Source of the DNA: Robinsoniella peoriensis
GTDB taxonomy: Bacteria > Bacillota > Clostridia > Lachnospirales > Lachnospiraceae
Length of the DNA: 64,000 nucleotides
Direction: 5' to 3'
Assembly (NCBI RefSeq): GCF_000797495.1
Contig: NZ_JTGN01000002.1
Coordinates: 310,001-374,000, forward strand
The notes under the pieces were generated by a model that did not search any database, had not been told where the DNA came from, and worked only from the letters and a program-made list of their open reading frames with translations. Of the stretch, positions 11,404 to 20,297 are shown in pieces. The translations under genes and the position numbers were made by a program. The stretch's first letter is position 1, and the number at the start of each line of letters is the position of its first letter.

Positions 11404-12921
11404 ATGGGAAAAACAATATTGGAACTTAGAGATATTGTGAAAACTTTTCCAGGGGTCCTGGCCCTGAATGGCATTGATTTTGAACTTCGAAGCGGTGAAG
11501 TACATGCCATTTGCGGCGAGAACGGAGCGGGAAAATCCACGCTTATGAAAGTGGTTTGCGGAGTGCATAAGCCGGATAGCGGAACAATGGTTGTTAATGC
11601 AAAAGAGGAATCGTTTGGGAATCCTATGGAAGCATACCAGAAAGGAGTTTCCATTATTTTTCAGGAAACCAGCCTTTTTGAGGAAATGACTGTACTGGAT
11701 AATCTGTTTCTGGGACATGAGATAACGAAAAGGATAGGTCCTGTCAGTTTCATTGATTACGATGGGATGAAGAAACGGGCAAAAGAAATTTTCAGACGTC
11801 TGAATACTCAGATGAGCCTGGATGTAACGATAAAAACCTTGGGTATGGCTCAAAAGCAGATGGTGGAAATTGCAAAAGCACTTACATTTGATGCTAATAT
11901 CATTATATTTGATGAGCCTACGGCATCTCTTACCCAAAGAGAAGTCAGTGCCCTGTTTGAGATTATTGGGAACCTGAAAAAAGAAGGTCTGGGAATTGTG
12001 TATATCAGCCACCGTCTGGAAGAAATATTTGAGATTTGCGACAGGGTAACGGTGATCCGTGATGGTCAGTATATTTCTACTAAAGAGGTATCCGGTACGA
12101 ATAAAGATGAACTTGTGGCAGATATGGTAGGAAGAAAGATGGGCAATTATTATCCCAAGGCAGAAGCTAAGATTGGAAAAGAACTGCTTCGTGTAGAGCA
12201 TTATTATGACGATGGATTTTTAGAAGATATCAGTTTTGCCTTAAATAAAGGAGAGATTCTCGGGTTTGCAGGTCTGGCAGGAGCTGGCAGGACAGAGCTT
12301 ATGGAGTCCCTCTGCGGCTTTACGGGAAAAGCTGCAGGTAAAGTCATACTAGAGGGAAAAGAGGTCGTGATCAGGGACTATAAAGATGCTATGGCAAATG
12401 GACTGGTATATGTTTCCGAAGATCGTGGAAAATTCGGATTGATTGTTGATATGAGTATTGAACAGAATATCTCTCTGCCCCAACTGGAAAAATTTGCTGG
12501 TAAACTGGGCATAATCCACACGAAAAAAGAGCAGGAAATTGGAGAAAAATATATACAGGATGTTGGTATTAAAGCTCCAAAGGCTGATTTTCTGGTTGCA
12601 AATTTGTCAGGGGGAAACCAGCAGAAGGTATCTGTTTCAAAAGCGCTGGCATTAAATCCTAAAATTTTAATACTGGACGAACCAACCAGAGGCGTGGATG
12701 TAAATGCAAAAGCAGAAATCCATAAGATTATCAGTGATCTGACACAAAAAGGCCTGACGATTATTATGATTTCCTCAGAACTCCCGGAACTGCTTGGAAT
12801 GTGTGATCGGATTTATGTAATGAAAGACGGTTATATCGCCGGTTGTTTTGACAGAGATGAAGTGACCCAGGAAAAGATACTAACAGTAGCTCTGGAATCT
12901 AAAAAGCAGGTAATGGCATAA
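11404..12921 (+). CDS. Sugar/AI-2-type ABC importer, double ATPase
   Basis: 505 aa; GGAGGAGG lies just before the ATG at 11404, which makes this the start rather than the in-frame ATG at 11383. Two ABC domains in tandem, the RbsA/MglA/LsrA architecture. The first has Walker A GENGAGKST (38-46), a degenerate signature (LGMAQKQMVEIAKAL, normal for this class) and Walker B IIIFDEPTAS. The second has a degenerate Walker A (GLAGAGRTEL), signature LSGGNQQKV and ILILDEPTRGVD. It powers uptake by the two permeases that follow. First gene of ABC-permease-permease-binding protein, the gene order seen in lsr and rha-type importers. Confidence 0.93.
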   Translation: MGKTILELRDIVKTFPGVLALNGIDFELRSGEVHAICGENGAGKSTLMKVVCGVHKPDSGTMVVNAKEESFGNPMEAYQKGVSIIFQETSLFEEMTVLDNLFLGHEITKRIGPVSFIDYDGMKKRAKEIFRRLNTQMSLDVTIKTLGMAQKQMVEIAKALTFDANIIIFDEPTASLTQREVSALFEIIGNLKKEGLGIVYISHRLEEIFEICDRVTVIRDGQYISTKEVSGTNKDELVADMVGRKMGNYYPKAEAKIGKELLRVEHYYDDGFLEDISFALNKGEILGFAGLAGAGRTELMESLCGFTGKAAGKVILEGKEVVIRDYKDAMANGLVYVSEDRGKFGLIVDMSIEQNISLPQLEKFAGKLGIIHTKKEQEIGEKYIQDVGIKAPKADFLVANLSGGNQQKVSVSKALALNPKILILDEPTRGVDVNAKAEIHKIISDLTQKGLTIIMISSELPELLGMCDRIYVMKDGYIAGCFDRDEVTQEKILTVALESKKQVMA

Positions 12922-12965
12922 GCCGGACACAAACATTTTGAAGATATGCTTAAGGAGGGAGTAAA

Positions 12966-13964
12966 ATGGATCATAATAAGAAAAAAGCAGCGTTTTTAAC
13001 AACAGAATTTTATCTGGCAGTCTTTCTGGCAGTAGTATTGATTGGACTTGCAATTTTTGCAAAAGGATTTTATACCGTAAATAACCTGATGAGCTTATTG
13101 AATTCTTTCAGTTACATATTAATATCGGCAGTAGGTATGAACATGATTATTTTGACATCGAATATCGATGTTTCCACAGGAGCTTTAATATCAGTAATCT
13201 GTATATGCACAGCGGCTATCGGGAAGATGGGGGCACCGTTTGCTGTTCTTCTGGCAGCAGCGATGGTAATAGGAGCAGCCCTGAGCACATTTAACGGGTT
13301 GTTTATTACAAAATTAAAGATTCCGGCAATTGTAGCCACTTTGGCGACGACCCAGATATTTCAGGGGATTCTGCCGCTTACGGTAGAAGGGTCTATTTAT
13401 GATTTGCCGGCTTCTTTTACCTGGCTGGCATTCGATGCAAAAATCTTCGGAATGATACCGGCAAGTGTACTTATATGTCTGATTGTGGTGGCAGCAGCCT
13501 TGCTATTTATGAAGTACTCCAGATTTTCCAAGAAGATCTATGCTATTGGGAACAATAAAGGCGGTGCCAGACTGGCTGGTATAAATGTAAATAAAACTGT
13601 AGTGCTCACTTATACGATAGCAGGTGCCTTATTTGGGATATCAGCAGTAATTATAGCAACGGCAGGGCAGAGAGTTACTACCACTATGGGAAGTGGTCTT
13701 GAGATGACATTTATTGCAGCTGTTGTATTAGGAGGAACCAGCACGGCGGGTGGTTCGGGAAAAATAATCGGAACGGTTATTGGAGCTTTCATTCTTGCCA
13801 TGATATCCCCGGCAATTAACTATCTTGGTATTAGTCCAAATTGGTCAGATGCGATTAAAGGCGCAATTATTATCATCTCCGTATTGGTTACGGCAGCCAG
13901 ATATATCAAGAAAAAAAGGGTCATTACAAACCCTGTGATCTGTAAGGCTGGGGGTGAAGCATAA
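12966..13964 (+). CDS. ABC importer permease 1 (RbsC family)
   Basis: 332 aa, start behind AAGGAGGGAG. About nine to ten membrane segments. Family BPD_transp_2, shown by IVATLATTQIFQG and the loop EMTFIAAVVLGGTSTAGGSG, the cytoplasmic segment that docks on the ATPase. It forms half of the transmembrane channel with the next gene. The stop codon and the next ATG overlap by one base (TAATG), so the two are translationally coupled. Confidence 0.92.
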   Translation: MDHNKKKAAFLTTEFYLAVFLAVVLIGLAIFAKGFYTVNNLMSLLNSFSYILISAVGMNMIILTSNIDVSTGALISVICICTAAIGKMGAPFAVLLAAAMVIGAALSTFNGLFITKLKIPAIVATLATTQIFQGILPLTVEGSIYDLPASFTWLAFDAKIFGMIPASVLICLIVVAAALLFMKYSRFSKKIYAIGNNKGGARLAGINVNKTVVLTYTIAGALFGISAVIIATAGQRVTTTMGSGLEMTFIAAVVLGGTSTAGGSGKIIGTVIGAFILAMISPAINYLGISPNWSDAIKGAIIIISVLVTAARYIKKKRVITNPVICKAGGEA

Positions 13965-14956
13965 TGGAAAAGAATAGAAAATATAAAGTCACGTTTAATA
14001 TGGCGCTGTTTTTAATCTGGGTTGTGATATTTGCAGCAATCGCACTAGGGAGTCCGTCGTTTTTAAAACCCGCATACATTATAAACGTTATGTTTCGAAA
14101 TATTGTAGAAATCGGTATGGCTGCTCTGCCTATGACGTTGATTATTATTACGGGCGGCATTGATCTTTCGGTAGGAAACATCATGATTCTCTCCGCTATG
14201 ATGGGCGGAATGGCAGCTGCCGGAATGGGAACAGGAGCTGGAATTATTGTTACGATCCTTACAGGAGGAATCTGCGGACTGGTGAACGGTATTATCATAG
14301 CCAAAGCCAAAATTTCGGAGATGGTGACTACGCTGGCGACGATGTATCTGTTTCTGGGGCTGGCAAGAGGAATATCTCATGGTGACAGTGTTTACAGTTA
14401 TGACTTTACGAACTTTTTTGGAAATACCTCCATTGCAGGGATTCCGCTGCAAATCTGGATTTATGTGATACTTGCTGTTTTCTTCATTATTCTTCTGGGT
14501 AAGACTACTTTTGGCAGAAAATTATACAGTATTGGGTTGAATAAAAATGCAACGAAATATTCCGGTGTGAATACGGATAAGATGCAGATACTGATTTATG
14601 TAATTTGTGGTCTCATCTGTGCACTGGCAGCCTTTATATGGCTGGGAAGGTTCACCAGTGTTAAGTATGATGCCGGAACCAGTTTTAACCTGAAAGTAAT
14701 AACGGTAGTTGTTCTGGGCGGAACCAGTATCAACGGTGGAATCGGAGATATGAAAGGCACCGTATTGGGCACGCTGATTATAGCAACCCTGAACAGCGGA
14801 CTTACCGTATTGAATATCCCTATTGACGTGCAGACGATTGTACAGGGTGTAGTTCTGATGATTGCTCTGATCGCCTATGCCTTTGTAAATTCAAAAGCTA
14901 AGAAAAAGAAAATTATTGCAGTATCAGCAAAACAAATATCAGAGAGTCAGGTATGA
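13964..14956 (+). CDS. ABC importer permease 2 (RbsC family)
   Basis: 330 aa, overlapping the previous gene by one base. Same family: ITGGIDLSVGNIMIL near the N-terminus and VITVVVLGGTSINGGIG as the ATPase-docking loop. The heterodimeric permease with a double ATPase is typical of LsrCD and rhamnose importers rather than of the homodimeric ribose system. A 154-bp gap with a small GGCGT/ACGCC hairpin separates it from the binding protein. Confidence 0.92.
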   Translation: MEKNRKYKVTFNMALFLIWVVIFAAIALGSPSFLKPAYIINVMFRNIVEIGMAALPMTLIIITGGIDLSVGNIMILSAMMGGMAAAGMGTGAGIIVTILTGGICGLVNGIIIAKAKISEMVTTLATMYLFLGLARGISHGDSVYSYDFTNFFGNTSIAGIPLQIWIYVILAVFFIILLGKTTFGRKLYSIGLNKNATKYSGVNTDKMQILIYVICGLICALAAFIWLGRFTSVKYDAGTSFNLKVITVVVLGGTSINGGIGDMKGTVLGTLIIATLNSGLTVLNIPIDVQTIVQGVVLMIALIAYAFVNSKAKKKKIIAVSAKQISESQV

Positions 14957-15001
14957 CGGCTAGTGTCTCCCGGCGTAAATACGCCACTATATAGCAGCCG
15001 G

Positions 15002-15030
15002 TTGTAAAAACCAATGGATTGTAATAAAAT
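15002..15030 (+). promoter_or_regulatory. Possible internal promoter for the binding protein
   Basis: TTGTAA (15002-15007), 17-bp spacer, TAAAAT (15025-15030), 80 bases before the binding-protein gene. An extra promoter here would give the excess of binding protein that these importers usually need. Confidence 0.4.
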
Positions 15031-15110
15031 TGTGATATTCAGGGTCAACTGAGTAAACACATAATATTTACATAAAAAATTAATTTGTAAGAAGAAAGGG
15101 TGGGTAAATT

Positions 15111-16289
15111 ATGAAGAAACGATTGGTAACAAAGGTATTGGCGGCAGCCCTGATTGGTATTATGGCGGTATCTTCTTTAGCCGGATGCTCTGCGACTGAC
15201 ACATCGGGTGGAAGTAAAACTACAGAAAAAGCGGAGACGAAAGAGACAGCCGCAGCAGGCAATGAAGAAACAAAGGAAGCATCCAAAGATTCATCGTCAG
15301 AAACCAAAGGCGCTGATGTGGTTGTGGCAATGCTGCCCAAATTCAAAGGAGAAAACTATTTTGATGCATGTAAAGTAGGTGCCCAGGAAGCAGCAGATGA
15401 ATTGGGAATCACCTTGTTGTATGATGGACCGTCACAGGATCAGGCTACTAACCAGAAACAGGTGGATATTCTCGAAGGATGGATTGCTCAGGATGTAAAT
15501 GTTATTATTGTATCTCCTAATGATCCGACTGCAATTGCTCCGACCTTAAAAAAAGCCCAGGATGCAGGTATTAAAGTAGTAACATTTGATGCGGATGCTC
15601 AGGAAGATTCCAGAGATTTATTTGTAAACCAGATTACTGCACAGGCAGCTGCAAAAGGCTTGTTGGATGGTGCTGCAATTGATCTGAAGGCGAAAGGATA
15701 CGGTGCAGGCCAACCTGCAAATATTGCATTGGTGTCCGGATCCGGCACAGATGCAAATCAAACAGCATGGGAGGCAGCAATTGATGAATTACTGAAGACA
15801 GATGATTACAGCTTTATGAAAATTCAGAATAAAGAAACAGATGTATATTATCCGGGTACGGACGAAACTACAGTAAACAGCGAGTGTGCAACTCTGATCA
15901 GCCGTATGGGGGAAGGTGCGGACCAGATTCAGGCAGCAATTGCATTGTCATCCATGTCAACTCCTGCTCTGGGTGCACAGTATCAGTCTGCATCCAGCAA
16001 ACCGGATCCTTCCAAGATCACGTTAACCGGACTGGCGACACCAAATGCTCTGAAAACATACATTAAGGATGAAGAGAATCCAATGAACACCGGAGTTCTC
16101 TGGAACTGTATGGATCTGGGATATCTGGCAGTTCAGTCAGGATATCAGCTGGCAGAGGGAACGATCACGACGGATTCTACCTCCATTGAAGCAGGAAGAC
16201 TGGGAACGAAAGAGATTACAAACCGTGAGTGCGTATTAGGGGATGCATTGGTATTTGATGCGGCTACCGTGGATAATTATGACTATTAA
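15111..16289 (+). CDS. Substrate-binding lipoprotein, LsrB/RhaS-like
   Basis: 392 aa. Signal peptide with lipobox SLAGC (Cys26), then a Ser/Thr/Glu-rich linker (about 27-65) that sets it off the membrane. The periplasmic-binding-protein-like domain starts at VVVAMLPKFKGENYFDA. AMLPKFKGENYF, LLYDGPSQDQATNQ and VSPNDPTAIAPTLKKA match the cluster-B binding proteins for autoinducer-2 (LsrB) and rhamnose (RhaS), which are hard to tell apart by eye. I therefore call only the class. No lsrK/lsrF or rhamnose kinase/isomerase gene is present in the neighbourhood, which argues against both simple readings and leaves the ligand open. Confidence 0.88.
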   Translation: MKKRLVTKVLAAALIGIMAVSSLAGCSATDTSGGSKTTEKAETKETAAAGNEETKEASKDSSSETKGADVVVAMLPKFKGENYFDACKVGAQEAADELGITLLYDGPSQDQATNQKQVDILEGWIAQDVNVIIVSPNDPTAIAPTLKKAQDAGIKVVTFDADAQEDSRDLFVNQITAQAAAKGLLDGAAIDLKAKGYGAGQPANIALVSGSGTDANQTAWEAAIDELLKTDDYSFMKIQNKETDVYYPGTDETTVNSECATLISRMGEGADQIQAAIALSSMSTPALGAQYQSASSKPDPSKITLTGLATPNALKTYIKDEENPMNTGVLWNCMDLGYLAVQSGYQLAEGTITTDSTSIEAGRLGTKEITNRECVLGDALVFDAATVDNYDY

Positions 16290-16312
16290 TGATTAGCAGA
16301 AGTGTAATAAAC

Positions 16313-16354
16313 GGCCTATAGATAGGGAGAAGACCTCTGTTTATAGGTCTTTTC
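16313..16354 (+). terminator. Terminator of the importer operon
   Basis: Stem GGCCTATA (16313-16320) / TATAGGTC with a 20-base loop, followed by TTTTCCTTT. Confidence 0.6.
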
Positions 16355-16371
16355 CTTTCAGCACTCCCCTA

Positions 16372-16400
16372 TTTCCCTTCAAATAGATATGGTGTATAAT
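16372..16400 (+). promoter_or_regulatory. Possible promoter of the esterase/two-component operon
   Basis: Perfect -10 TATAAT at 16395-16400; the -35 position (TTTCCC, 16372-16377) is poor. It lacks the 22-bp repeat element of the two flanking units, so the sensor genes are probably not under the same control. Confidence 0.4.
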
Positions 16401-16473
16401 AGAGAAAAAATAATAACAGAAATTTCAGGCATACTCTGAGATGAATGGTCCTAAAAGGGCAGAAGGGAGTTAT

Positions 16474-17307
16474 ATGATTTACAAAGAAATGAATGTAGAG
16501 GCAGCGTATGAAAAGGCAGGTGCCGATCATGGAAAATATCAGCCCAGATTATTTGGGTATATGTATAGTGACAGTGAAGAACTGAAAATGTCCGGGAAAA
16601 GACCGGCAGTCATTATCTGTCCGGGAGGTGCATACCAATTTAAATCTGACCGGGAGGCTGAACCGGTAGCAATGCGGTTTTTAGCAGCAGGTATGCAGGC
16701 ATTTGTATTGCAATACAGTGCCGCACCATCCAGATATCCATGTGCTGTACTTGAGCTTGCCACATCCGTAGCTATGGTTCGTGAACATGCCAGAGAATGG
16801 GGGATTGATCCGGAAAAGATCTTTATTTGCGGATTTTCTGCAGGGGGACATTTATGCGCTTCCCTTGGAACTCTATGGAAGGATGAAATATTTACACAGG
16901 TGTTTGGAACAGAAAACTTAAATTATAAACCATCAGGAATGATTTTATGCTATCCGGTTATTACGATGGGTGAATTTACCCATAAGGAGTCGCGCGCAAA
17001 TCTGACGGGAACAGACGGTTCCACGGAACTGAGTGAAAAGTTATCTCTGGAGAAGCAGGTCACAGCAGATACGCTGCCCACATTTATATGGCATACCCAG
17101 GAAGATAATGCAGTTCCCGTAGAAAACACGCTATTGTTTACTTGTGCACTGCGCAAATACAGAGTGCCTTTTGAACTACACATTTATGAAAAAGGCGGAC
17201 ATGGATTATCCCTGTGCGATGAGACTACAGCGGGTAACCAGGATCAGATCGTACCGGATAATGCAGGATGGATCGACCATGCCGTGAGATGGCTGAAGCG
17301 GTTTTAA
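16474..17307 (+). CDS. Alpha/beta-hydrolase, acetylesterase/lipase type
   Basis: 277 aa from the ATG behind GAAGGGAG; the frame is open to 16441 but without a site. Catalytic triad readable: nucleophile Ser122 in GFSAGGH, Asp211 in HTQEDNAVP, His243 in KGGHGLSL. CPGGAYQF (49-56) is the oxyanion segment of the BD-FAE/xylan-acetylesterase-like group. No signal peptide, so it acts in the cytosol on an imported ester, plausibly deacetylating the substrate of the upstream importer (inference from position between importer and sensor). It starts 184 bases after the binding protein and heads the kinase/regulator operon. Confidence 0.85.
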   Translation: MIYKEMNVEAAYEKAGADHGKYQPRLFGYMYSDSEELKMSGKRPAVIICPGGAYQFKSDREAEPVAMRFLAAGMQAFVLQYSAAPSRYPCAVLELATSVAMVREHAREWGIDPEKIFICGFSAGGHLCASLGTLWKDEIFTQVFGTENLNYKPSGMILCYPVITMGEFTHKESRANLTGTDGSTELSEKLSLEKQVTADTLPTFIWHTQEDNAVPVENTLLFTCALRKYRVPFELHIYEKGGHGLSLCDETTAGNQDQIVPDNAGWIDHAVRWLKRF

Positions 17308-17380
17308 AGAGTCCTTCACAGGCATTTTGCATACATGCGCTTTTGTGAAAAGAGGATTATGAAGTGGCAGAGTGTGAACT

Positions 17381-19159
17381 ATGATAAAACAGAAAATCAG
17401 TACAAAGCTTTCTATGACCTATGCTGTTTTGACGATCTTGTTTATTGGAATTGCAGCAGTTATTTTCTATAAATATAACCAATATAATATCCATCAGGAT
17501 GGAGTCAGCAATATTGGACAGATCGCCGAAAATGTAATGGCTCAGGCAGACAGCCGCCTTACGACCATGGATCAGACGGCGATAGACGTATTGTCAGATA
17601 ATCATTTTCTGGACCTGTGGGATCAGGCTGTGGTTTCGTCCGGTGATGAAGTGGGCAAAGAAATACGAAAGCTTTTGACTAAGGCATATATCAATAAATC
17701 GGATATAAGAAGGGTTTCGATTTATGGAAAAGATGGCACATTTTACAGTACCGGGAAAACGGATGTAAAGAAAGATGATGTAAGAGAGCGGATACAAATG
17801 ATAGAAAGCCAGTATCCGATGAAGCAGATGAACAGCCGGGTCTATTTAAAGCCGCATCTCGATTATTGGAACAAGAGCAGCGAAGTCCTTGTTGTGTCTG
17901 AAATTAAGCCGGTTAAGGACAGAAATACTGATATTATCGGTTATCTGGAAGTTCAGCAGAATGCTTTTTATATGGATAATATCTGTAATGTAAAGTGGAA
18001 TGGCAAAGGCTTAAAAGTCATGGTATTTATGGAAGAAACAGATGAGCTTTTCTATACCAATCTTCCCGACAGTAAAAGAAATGATACTTATATCCAGCAG
18101 GTGAAGGATTTTACCAGGCAGTATTCCAAGATAAAAGAAGACAGCCATTCACTATTTTCCACGGCATCATCCAATTATTACGCCTGTAAAACAGTGATCA
18201 TTCTGGATAAGAATGTTCTGAATGAGTCCTTGAACAAGATGCTGGGAGGAATTATTGCCATTACCTTAGTGCTGATAATTGTCACTACATTTTACAGCTT
18301 CTGGACGACCAGGATGATTATGCGTCCGATTAATCTGCTGGTAAAGACCATGCAGAATACAGATCTGACGAATTTCAGACAAAAGAGGGAGATAAAAGTT
18401 AAGGATAAAGAAACAGAGATTTTGGTGAATTCTTTTGAAGATATGGCAAAGCGGCTGGAGGATGCTCTGGTAAAGCAGAAAAAACTTGAAAATGTCCAGA
18501 CAAAAACATTATTTAGTGCCCTGCAGTCGGAAATGGGTCCTCATTTTCTTTACAACAGCCTTGGAAGTATTGCTAATTTGTGTGAGCGTGGGGAAACAGA
18601 AACGGCAGCAGATGCATGCTACAGTCTGACGGAGATCCTGAGATATGCATCCAATTATGAGACATCCGAAGTAACCATAGGGGAAGAAATAGAGAACCTG
18701 AAGGCCTATATGTCAATTATGAAGAGCCGCTACCAGAAAAGAATCGAATTTGAAATGCAGATAGATGATGACACCAAATATATTATAATACCGAAGCTGA
18801 CTTACCAGCCGCTGGTGGAAAATGCCATCAAGTACAGCCTGATGGAACATGAAAAAGTGATAATTAAGATCTACACAGTGGTACTGGGCGATAAGCTGGT
18901 TGTAGAAATAAAGGATAACGGGTGCGGCATCAGCAAAGAAGCCGGAGAAGTAATCCGTGAGAGAATTGACGAATTTCACAATACAGATAAAGCCACCTAT
19001 ATAGCAGAGCAGATTCAGTTTGGAGGAATGGGGCTGAGCGGGACACTGATCAGGCTTTCGATTTATTATGGAGACAGTTTCTGGTATGAACTTCAGGATA
19101 ACAATGACGAGGGCGGCACCAGTATTCTGTTTGGCATGAATATTAGTAAATACAGATAA
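17381..19159 (+). CDS. Sensor histidine kinase, YesM/LytS family
   Basis: 592 aa. Membrane helix at 10-30, a large extracytoplasmic sensor region (about 31-285), second helix about 286-308, HAMP (MIMRPINLLVKTM), a His_kinase core, and an ATPase domain with YQPLVENAIKYSL and VEIKDNGCGIS. The phosphoacceptor His388 lies in EMGPHFLYNSL; the family norm before the His is QINP, so Ile and Asn are replaced here. It presumably senses the substrate of the ABC importer, directly or through its binding protein, and signals to the regulator 15 bases downstream. The start codon has only a weak ribosome binding site. Confidence 0.92.
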   Translation: MIKQKISTKLSMTYAVLTILFIGIAAVIFYKYNQYNIHQDGVSNIGQIAENVMAQADSRLTTMDQTAIDVLSDNHFLDLWDQAVVSSGDEVGKEIRKLLTKAYINKSDIRRVSIYGKDGTFYSTGKTDVKKDDVRERIQMIESQYPMKQMNSRVYLKPHLDYWNKSSEVLVVSEIKPVKDRNTDIIGYLEVQQNAFYMDNICNVKWNGKGLKVMVFMEETDELFYTNLPDSKRNDTYIQQVKDFTRQYSKIKEDSHSLFSTASSNYYACKTVIILDKNVLNESLNKMLGGIIAITLVLIIVTTFYSFWTTRMIMRPINLLVKTMQNTDLTNFRQKREIKVKDKETEILVNSFEDMAKRLEDALVKQKKLENVQTKTLFSALQSEMGPHFLYNSLGSIANLCERGETETAADACYSLTEILRYASNYETSEVTIGEEIENLKAYMSIMKSRYQKRIEFEMQIDDDTKYIIIPKLTYQPLVENAIKYSLMEHEKVIIKIYTVVLGDKLVVEIKDNGCGISKEAGEVIRERIDEFHNTDKATYIAEQIQFGGMGLSGTLIRLSIYYGDSFWYELQDNNDEGGTSILFGMNISKYR

Positions 19160-19174
19160 AAGGAGTGGGTAAAG

Positions 19175-19927
19175 ATGTATAAAGTATTGCTGGTGGATGA
19201 TGAGCCGGCAGCCCTTGATATGGAAAAAAGAGCAATTCAGAAGAGGACGGAATATTTCCAGGTATCAGGAGAAGCATATAACGTAAAAGATGCCATTGAA
19301 CTTTACCATAACACAAGCCCGGATGTTGTATTAACGGATATGAAAATGCCAAAACAAAATGGGATTGAGCTTATAAAATACATTGCCGGACAGGAAGAAA
19401 ACAGAGCGGTCTGCATAGCAGTAAGCGGTTACGCCGACTTTGACTATGTACACGATGCATTTTCCTATGGAGCATTTGACTATCTTCTAAAGCCGGTGGA
19501 GCCTAAGAAAATTGAAGAACTTTTTGTAAGGATCCGAAGGCTTTTGATCTCTACAAGAGAAAATCCGTGTACTGTAAAACTACCCCAGGGCAGGCTAAGT
19601 ACCGAACAATTAGTGAAAAAAGTAGAAGAGCATATCCGCAAAAATATTGCCGGAGACAATAGCATACTGAATATCTGCAGTATATTTTCTATCAGCCAGC
19701 CTTATCTGAGCAAAGCATTTAAAACGCATTTTAACTGTACCTATAACGAATATCTCATCGGTATCCGTATAGAGGAAGCAAAGAAGCTTCTGGATCGGAA
19801 AGAAGAGTATCTCATAGGGGAAATAGCCGAGTTATTAGGCTTTTCCGACCAATTTTATTTTAGTAAAGTATTTAAAAATGCAACCGGGTATACCCCTCGT
19901 GAATACCGTGCAAGGAATGATAAATGA
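19175..19927 (+). CDS. Response regulator with AraC-type DNA-binding domain
   Basis: 250 aa behind AAAGGAGTGGG. Receiver domain 1-120 with DD(8-9), phosphoacceptor Asp55 (VLTDMKMP) and the conserved Lys in LLKPVEP. The AraC domain lies at about 150-250 (ILNICSIFSISQPYLSKAFK, IGEIAELLGFSDQFYFSKVF, GYTPREYR). It is much shorter than usual YesN proteins because the middle linker is missing. Paired with the kinase just upstream. The two 22-bp-spaced repeat promoters on either side of this operon are the best candidate targets. Confidence 0.93.
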   Translation: MYKVLLVDDEPAALDMEKRAIQKRTEYFQVSGEAYNVKDAIELYHNTSPDVVLTDMKMPKQNGIELIKYIAGQEENRAVCIAVSGYADFDYVHDAFSYGAFDYLLKPVEPKKIEELFVRIRRLLISTRENPCTVKLPQGRLSTEQLVKKVEEHIRKNIAGDNSILNICSIFSISQPYLSKAFKTHFNCTYNEYLIGIRIEEAKKLLDRKEEYLIGEIAELLGFSDQFYFSKVFKNATGYTPREYRARNDK

Positions 19928-19928
19928 G

Positions 19929-19992
19929 TTTTGTATTTTATATATTTCAGCTTTGATTTTACATGTACTTTTTCACTATTTACTTTTAAAAT
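19929..19992 (+). promoter_or_regulatory. Activator-type promoter of the UROD-like gene, copy B
   Basis: Half-sites TTTTGTATTTTATATA (19929) and CTTTGATTTTACATGTAC (19951), 22 bp apart, with -10-like TAAAAT at 19987-19992. The same layout, with the same internal distances, lies upstream of the importer at 11293-11356. It starts two bases after the response-regulator stop. The transcript would carry a leader of about 300 bases before the UROD-like gene. Confidence 0.6.
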
Positions 19993-20020
19993 GAACCTAT
20001 AAAGAGGATTGCAGAGGAAA

Positions 20021-20196
20021 GTGTGAAAGAAAACCGCTTTCAAACTACTGATTCGGGAATAGCACAAGCCTGCTTGCGCTATTCATGGGGTTAAGTGTGA
20101 AAGAAAACCGCTTTCACACTACTGATTTGGGAATAGCACAAGCCTGCTTGCGCTATTCATGGGGTTAAGTGTGAAAGAAAACCGCTTTCAAACTAT
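20021..20196 (+). repeat. 74-bp tandem repeat (two full units and a part), with hairpins and cre-like cores
   Basis: Units start at 20021, 20095 and 20169, exactly 74 bp apart. Each begins GTGTGAAAGAAAACCGC then TTTCA; units 1 and 2 continue with GAATAGC-A-CAAGC / GCTTG-C-GCTATTC, a hairpin. In unit 2 the GTGTGAAAG...CTTTCACAC arms pair perfectly. GAAAACCGCTTTCA, present in all three, matches the CcpA cre consensus TGAAANCGNTTTCA except at the first two bases. A further separate hairpin TATTGCAGG/CCTGCAATA follows at 20210-20231. All lie in the predicted leader of the UROD-like gene. Confidence 0.85.
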
Positions 20197-20297
20197 TTTC
20201 TGGTGGTAGTATTGCAGGTTTACCTGCAATATGCAGCGGTATAGAAATGAATCTTAACTGAGGCTCTGGAATTCGGTAAATGGAGAAGGAGGATATA

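Noticed and set aside
15111..16289. Firm call as an AI-2 (LsrB) receptor
   Set aside because: The sequence fits LsrB and RhaS equally by eye, and no lsrK, lsrF, lsrG or rhamnose genes are adjacent.
20021..20196. CRISPR-like array
   Set aside because: The units follow each other head to tail as whole 74-bp copies without variable spacers, and no cas gene is near.
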